DNA of 22,485 nt, taken from IMG/VR virus record IMGVR_UViG_3300026183_000041, positions 1 through 22,485 of that record; one strand, 5' to 3'. Made by a program: the position numbers and the translations under genes. Positions 20,169-22,485 of this stretch are shown piece after piece; position 1 is the first letter of the stretch; every line of letters begins with the position of its first letter. Source of the DNA: a virus. Below the pieces are notes generated by a model, which saw only the letters and a program-made list of their open reading frames with translations, did no database searches and was not told the DNA's origin.

Positions 20169-21242
20169 ATGTACCAAGACGATTTAACAAAAAAACTTGC
20201 TGAAGCAGCTAAAGCTGTAATCAAAGGCAAAAAAATGAAAGAGACGGAAGTTCAACCTTCAGATAAAGACTTCGTTGATCTTCACTCAATTGATAAAGAA
20301 AAACGCCGCGGCTCAACACCTCTTACAGAAAAAGACGTCGAAGAAGCAAATGAATTTACTAAAGCCGCTGCAAAAGCTGCAGTTGCTGGTGATGACGAAT
20401 TTGAATTCGACGGTAAGAAATTCCCTACTGAAATGGATGTAGATGTAGCTAAGAAAATTCTTGGTGAGTCTGTTGAGTCCGATGAATCATCCAAACTTAC
20501 AGAATCTAATACTGATAAGTATATGTGGAGCGATATCAATAATGCGCTGAAAGCTGCAGGTTTAGATATTCGCACAATTTTAAGTATTGTGTCTAAACTT
20601 AAAGGCAAGGAAATAAAGGAAGAAATGGATCTTGCAGAAGCATTTATTGATGTTGATGCTTCTGATCCAAAATCAATTGAATTTGCAAAGTTGATCAAAA
20701 AGTATCGCGTTAAAGCAAGAATTATAACAATGAACGGTCCTGGTGGTGGAATGCCATTGGTTAGGCTTACTGGTAAAAAGAAAGACCTAGTAGGTATTTT
20801 GAAAGACCCTATGGGTTGGCAGGATGACGGATTTCTTGCAGGTTTTATTGAAGAATCACTTAATTTTGACGAAGAATCTGAAATTGACGAAGCAATTTAC
20901 CAAATTGTTGAAGAAGAAAACGTTGACTTAGACGGTTTAACGGAAGAGCAATTAGATGAACTAATCGGTAAAGCTCTAAAAAAGGTTGGATCTAAGATTA
21001 AAAAGGTTGTTAAGGGTCGTGTCACTACAGCTGGACGTGCAGAACGTTTAACAAAGAAAGCGGACAAAGCGGATAAAAAGCAGGCAGATCGTGACAAACT
21101 AAAAAAGGCAAAGGCGCGCTTAAAGATACAAAAGGCTAAAAGGAAAAAAAAAGCTGACAATCGGAAAGCAGCTAAAGCGCGTTTAAATCAAATGAAAAAT
21201 AAGAATGAATCATCAAGCGATATTGATGAATCTAACGGTTGA
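20169..21242 (+). CDS. Head-core-like protein, ends at an in-frame UGA
   Basis: 357 residues up to UGA 21240-21242, after which the same frame stays open to 22037. Early sequence KLAEAAK (residues 9-15) and later DLAEA (154-158) and IDEA (239-242) contain hxE|A sites of the prohead-protease type. Residues 168-220 hold a compact conserved-looking region (SIEFAKLIKKYRVKARIITMNGPGGG... KDPMGWQDDGFLAGFIEES). Residues 265-345 are an extremely Lys/Ala-rich helix (KKADKADKKQADRDKLKKAKARLKI). The alternation of acidic segments and a basic coil fits a scaffold/core or packaged protein. Expressed from the late promoter just upstream; probably without a leader. No specific family recognised. Confidence 0.75.
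   Translation: MYQDDLTKKLAEAAKAVIKGKKMKETEVQPSDKDFVDLHSIDKEKRRGSTPLTEKDVEEANEFTKAAAKAAVAGDDEFEFDGKKFPTEMDVDVAKKILGESVESDESSKLTESNTDKYMWSDINNALKAAGLDIRTILSIVSKLKGKEIKEEMDLAEAFIDVDASDPKSIEFAKLIKKYRVKARIITMNGPGGGMPLVRLTGKKKDLVGILKDPMGWQDDGFLAGFIEESLNFDEESEIDEAIYQIVEEENVDLDGLTEEQLDELIGKALKKVGSKIKKVVKGRVTTAGRAERLTKKADKADKKQADRDKLKKAKARLKIQKAKRKKKADNRKAAKARLNQMKNKNESSSDIDESNG
21240..21242 (+). other. In-frame UGA in a continuous open frame
   Basis: Codons around it are TCT AAC GGT TGA AAA GAT. From 21243 the frame stays open for 264 codons to TAA 22035-22037, and no ATG, GTG or TTG occurs in frame until GTG 21435. UGA is a true stop elsewhere here (ATGA overlaps at 4971, 15268, 17302 and 17622), so general recoding is unlikely. 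Confidence 0.9.
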
Positions 21243-21434
21243 AAAGATAAAGTAAAACCTGGGTCTCAGGTTGATGAAGCAGTTAGACCAAACGACAAAG
21301 TTTTTATTAAAGGAAAAAATAAAGATGGTAAACCTGTAAATTATTTTGCTTTTGGCGGATCTTTTAAAGAAGACAAAGCTTTTAGAAGTGCAATTAAGAA
21401 ACTATTATCTGATTATTCTAAGAAAAAGTATGAC

Positions 21435-22037
21435 GTGTATGTTGATGGAAAAAAACACCTTGTAGATGCTAATTCAAGTAAAACTATTGTTACATTTAAT
21501 GATAAAATGACAGTTTCTGATGTTGCTAAAGCTGTTGAAAATTTTATTAATAAAGAGTATCCTCAGAAAAAGACTGCTTCTACTATTGATTATGAAACAG
21601 ACACTCGTACAATCGTTACTGCTGATGATGAAAAAGCAAATGAGCTTAAGAAAAAATATCACGGTAAAGGAACTAAAGTGCGAATCATGAAAAGAAAATC
21701 TGGCAATAAAGTATACATTGATTCAAAAACGCCTGAAATTCATAAAGCAATTAATGACGCATTAGGTGATGAATTTAATGAAGAAATTGATCTTCCAAAA
21801 GTCAAAGAAGCAAAGATCGATAATTATATCACGATGCTTAAAAAGACGTATGGCAATTTGAAAACGATGGATCCAAATAGTGATCTTTGGAAAAATCTTA
21901 ATAAGCAATTGTCTAATCTTTCTGATGATGACCTTAAAAAGGTTGTTGATGCTAAGATTAAATGGGCTTCGATGATGGCAGAGCCAATGCTAAAATATGG
22001 AAAATTTGCAAATTTAAGGCATGGTGGAAAGAAGTAA
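21435..22037 (+). CDS. Distal part of the 20169 frame, or separate gene from GTG 21435
   Basis: 200 residues if started at GTG 21435, 264 if read through from UGA 21240-21242. The 64 codons between (21243-21434) also look coding: KDKVKPGSQ, DEAVRPNDKVFIKGKNKDG, YFAFGGSFKED. The later part has a DxxxYVDGKKHLVD strand pattern, PEIHKAINDALGDEFNEE and VKEAKIDNYITMLKKTYG, then LWKNLNKQLSNLSDDDLKKVVDAKIKWASMM. VKE|A is another possible prohead-protease site. No Shine-Dalgarno sequence precedes GTG 21435, and there is no promoter, so independent start is weakly supported. Best readings: readthrough extension of the upstream protein, or the 3' part of a gene broken by a nonsense mutation. Family not recognised. 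Confidence 0.6.
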   Translation: MYVDGKKHLVDANSSKTIVTFNDKMTVSDVAKAVENFINKEYPQKKTASTIDYETDTRTIVTADDEKANELKKKYHGKGTKVRIMKRKSGNKVYIDSKTPEIHKAINDALGDEFNEEIDLPKVKEAKIDNYITMLKKTYGNLKTMDPNSDLWKNLNKQLSNLSDDDLKKVVDAKIKWASMMAEPMLKYGKFANLRHGGKK

Positions 22038-22043
22038 TAAATA
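22036..22043 (+). promoter_or_regulatory. Possible T4-type late promoter, one mismatch
   Basis: AATAAATA differs from TATAAATA at the first base. If used with T4 geometry the transcript would start near 22049, two bases before ATG 22051, matching the leaderless layout seen elsewhere. The first T is normally well conserved, so this is uncertain. Confidence 0.35.
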
Positions 22044-22050
22044 ACTCTAT

Positions 22051-22419
22051 ATGAAGTTATTTGATGAATTAAATAATGAAAACTTTGAGCTATTTGCATC
22101 AAAATATTACAGAAACCCAACTTGTTTATCAGCACAAGAATTCTACGACGATTTAGCTAAATTTAAATATATCGTAAGATTATTAAGACGTTATAGGGAA
22201 AGTGGTAAGATTCAAATCAGACTTTTATTGAATCATATCATTATCATCTATAACGTTTTTGAAATACATGCTGCAACACGAATGTTATTCCATAGAGTCG
22301 ATGAAGATCTTTGGCCAGCATTGAAAACATTTCTAATTTATTTAAATTATTTACAAAGAGGCACTTATCAAAATATAAATATTGATTTAGGTATAGCAAC
22401 CAAACTGAAAGAAATATAA
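22051..22419 (+). CDS. Conserved T4-like phage protein of unknown function
   Basis: 122 residues, mostly helical: NENFELFASKYYRNPTCLSAQEFYDDLAKFKYIVRLLRRYRESG, then IQIRLLLNHIIIIYNVFEIHAATRMLFHRVDEDLWPALKTFLIYLNYL. I recall near-identical layouts ('NFxLYAxxxYxNPxCxxxEEFYEDLxRxKYIKRLxxRY...LNHxIxxxNVFGIEAA') as uncharacterised proteins in many cyanophages and other T4-like phages, so it is an old conserved gene. No catalytic motif is visible. It is followed one base later by the start of the next gene, so the two are expressed together. Confidence 0.85.
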   Translation: MKLFDELNNENFELFASKYYRNPTCLSAQEFYDDLAKFKYIVRLLRRYRESGKIQIRLLLNHIIIIYNVFEIHAATRMLFHRVDEDLWPALKTFLIYLNYLQRGTYQNINIDLGIATKLKEI

Positions 22420-22420
22420 T

Positions 22421-22485
22421 ATGGGATTACTCAGAGGACCAGACTTTTTTTATGCTTTACGATTCCTTCGTTTATTAACGATGCC
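22421..22485 (+). CDS. Conserved T4-like protein, N-terminal 21 residues (3' end outside window)
   Basis: ATG 22421, one base after the previous stop; reads MGLLRGPDFFYALRFLRLLT and runs off the end. The pattern MGL(L/I)xGPDxxYxFRFLxLL is one I recall at the start of a small conserved protein in cyanophages and other T4-like phages, usually following the same neighbour. Function unknown. The window is too short to say more. Confidence 0.75.
   Translation, partial: MGLLRGPDFFYALRFLRLLTM

Noticed and set aside
21240-21242. UGA read as tryptophan throughout the genome (altered genetic code)
   Set aside because: UGA ends several genes exactly at ATGA overlaps with the next start, and tryptophan is widely encoded by TGG, so UGA is a working stop here.
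1-22485. CRISPR arrays, insertion sequences, integrase or attachment sites
   Set aside because: No regularly spaced repeats, transposase, integrase motifs or terminal inverted repeats were seen; the content is that of a lytic T4-like phage.

Overview
This window is a piece of the genome of a large T4-superfamily tailed phage (myovirus). The T4-type genes are gp43 DNA polymerase, UvsX recombinase, gp41 helicase, gp42 dCMP hydroxymethylase and alpha-glucosyltransferase, and there are T4-type late promoters (TATAAATA). The DNA is AT-rich, every convincing gene is on the + strand, and genes are packed with short gaps or ATGA overlaps. ThyX, a MazG-like protein and the late-gene families (nicotinamide-nucleotide-adenylyltransferase-like protein, ligase-like protein with a KWDG motif, short basic head protein) are reminiscent of marine T4-like phages. 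The host cannot be named from the sequence.

Layout. 1-3350: 3' part of DNA polymerase, a MazG-like pyrophosphohydrolase and a primase-like protein. 3351-5414: two unknown early-type proteins behind near-identical promoter/leader modules, a 48-residue ORF, two tRNA genes (UAA and CAU anticodons), and a chain of three small membrane-anchored proteins. 5452-10102: nucleotide and DNA modification block with ThyX, dCMP hydroxymethylase, a PD-(D/E)XK nuclease-like protein, a DUF1599/Nmad1-like protein, a T4-like alpha-glucosyltransferase and a C5-cytosine-methyltransferase homologue. 10157-12837: UvsX, a gp40-like small protein and gp41. 12951-13403: a zinc metallopeptidase behind a third copy of the promoter module. 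13463-22485: late head-related genes, several starting with a T4-like capsid-targeting sequence and carrying likely prohead-protease sites.

How it fits together. The phage probably makes 5-hydroxymethyl-dCMP with gp42, incorporates it with gp43, and glucosylates the DNA with AGT; a MazG-like enzyme may clean the dNTP pool. The nuclease-like and C5-MTase-like proteins inside this block are unassigned and are the best candidates for new biology. The late block looks like a set of proteins packaged in the head, including two nucleotidyltransferase-like enzymes.

Notable oddities: (1) at least four promoters are placed so that the predicted transcript starts 0-3 bases before the ATG, i.e. leaderless mRNA; (2) a terminator-like hairpin is merged with a promoter and accompanied by palindromes; (3) an in-frame UGA interrupts an otherwise continuous 622-sense-codon frame at 20169-22037; (4) a cupin-ligase fusion carries an internal capsid-targeting sequence; (5) the UAA-anticodon (leucine) tRNA lacks a long variable arm.
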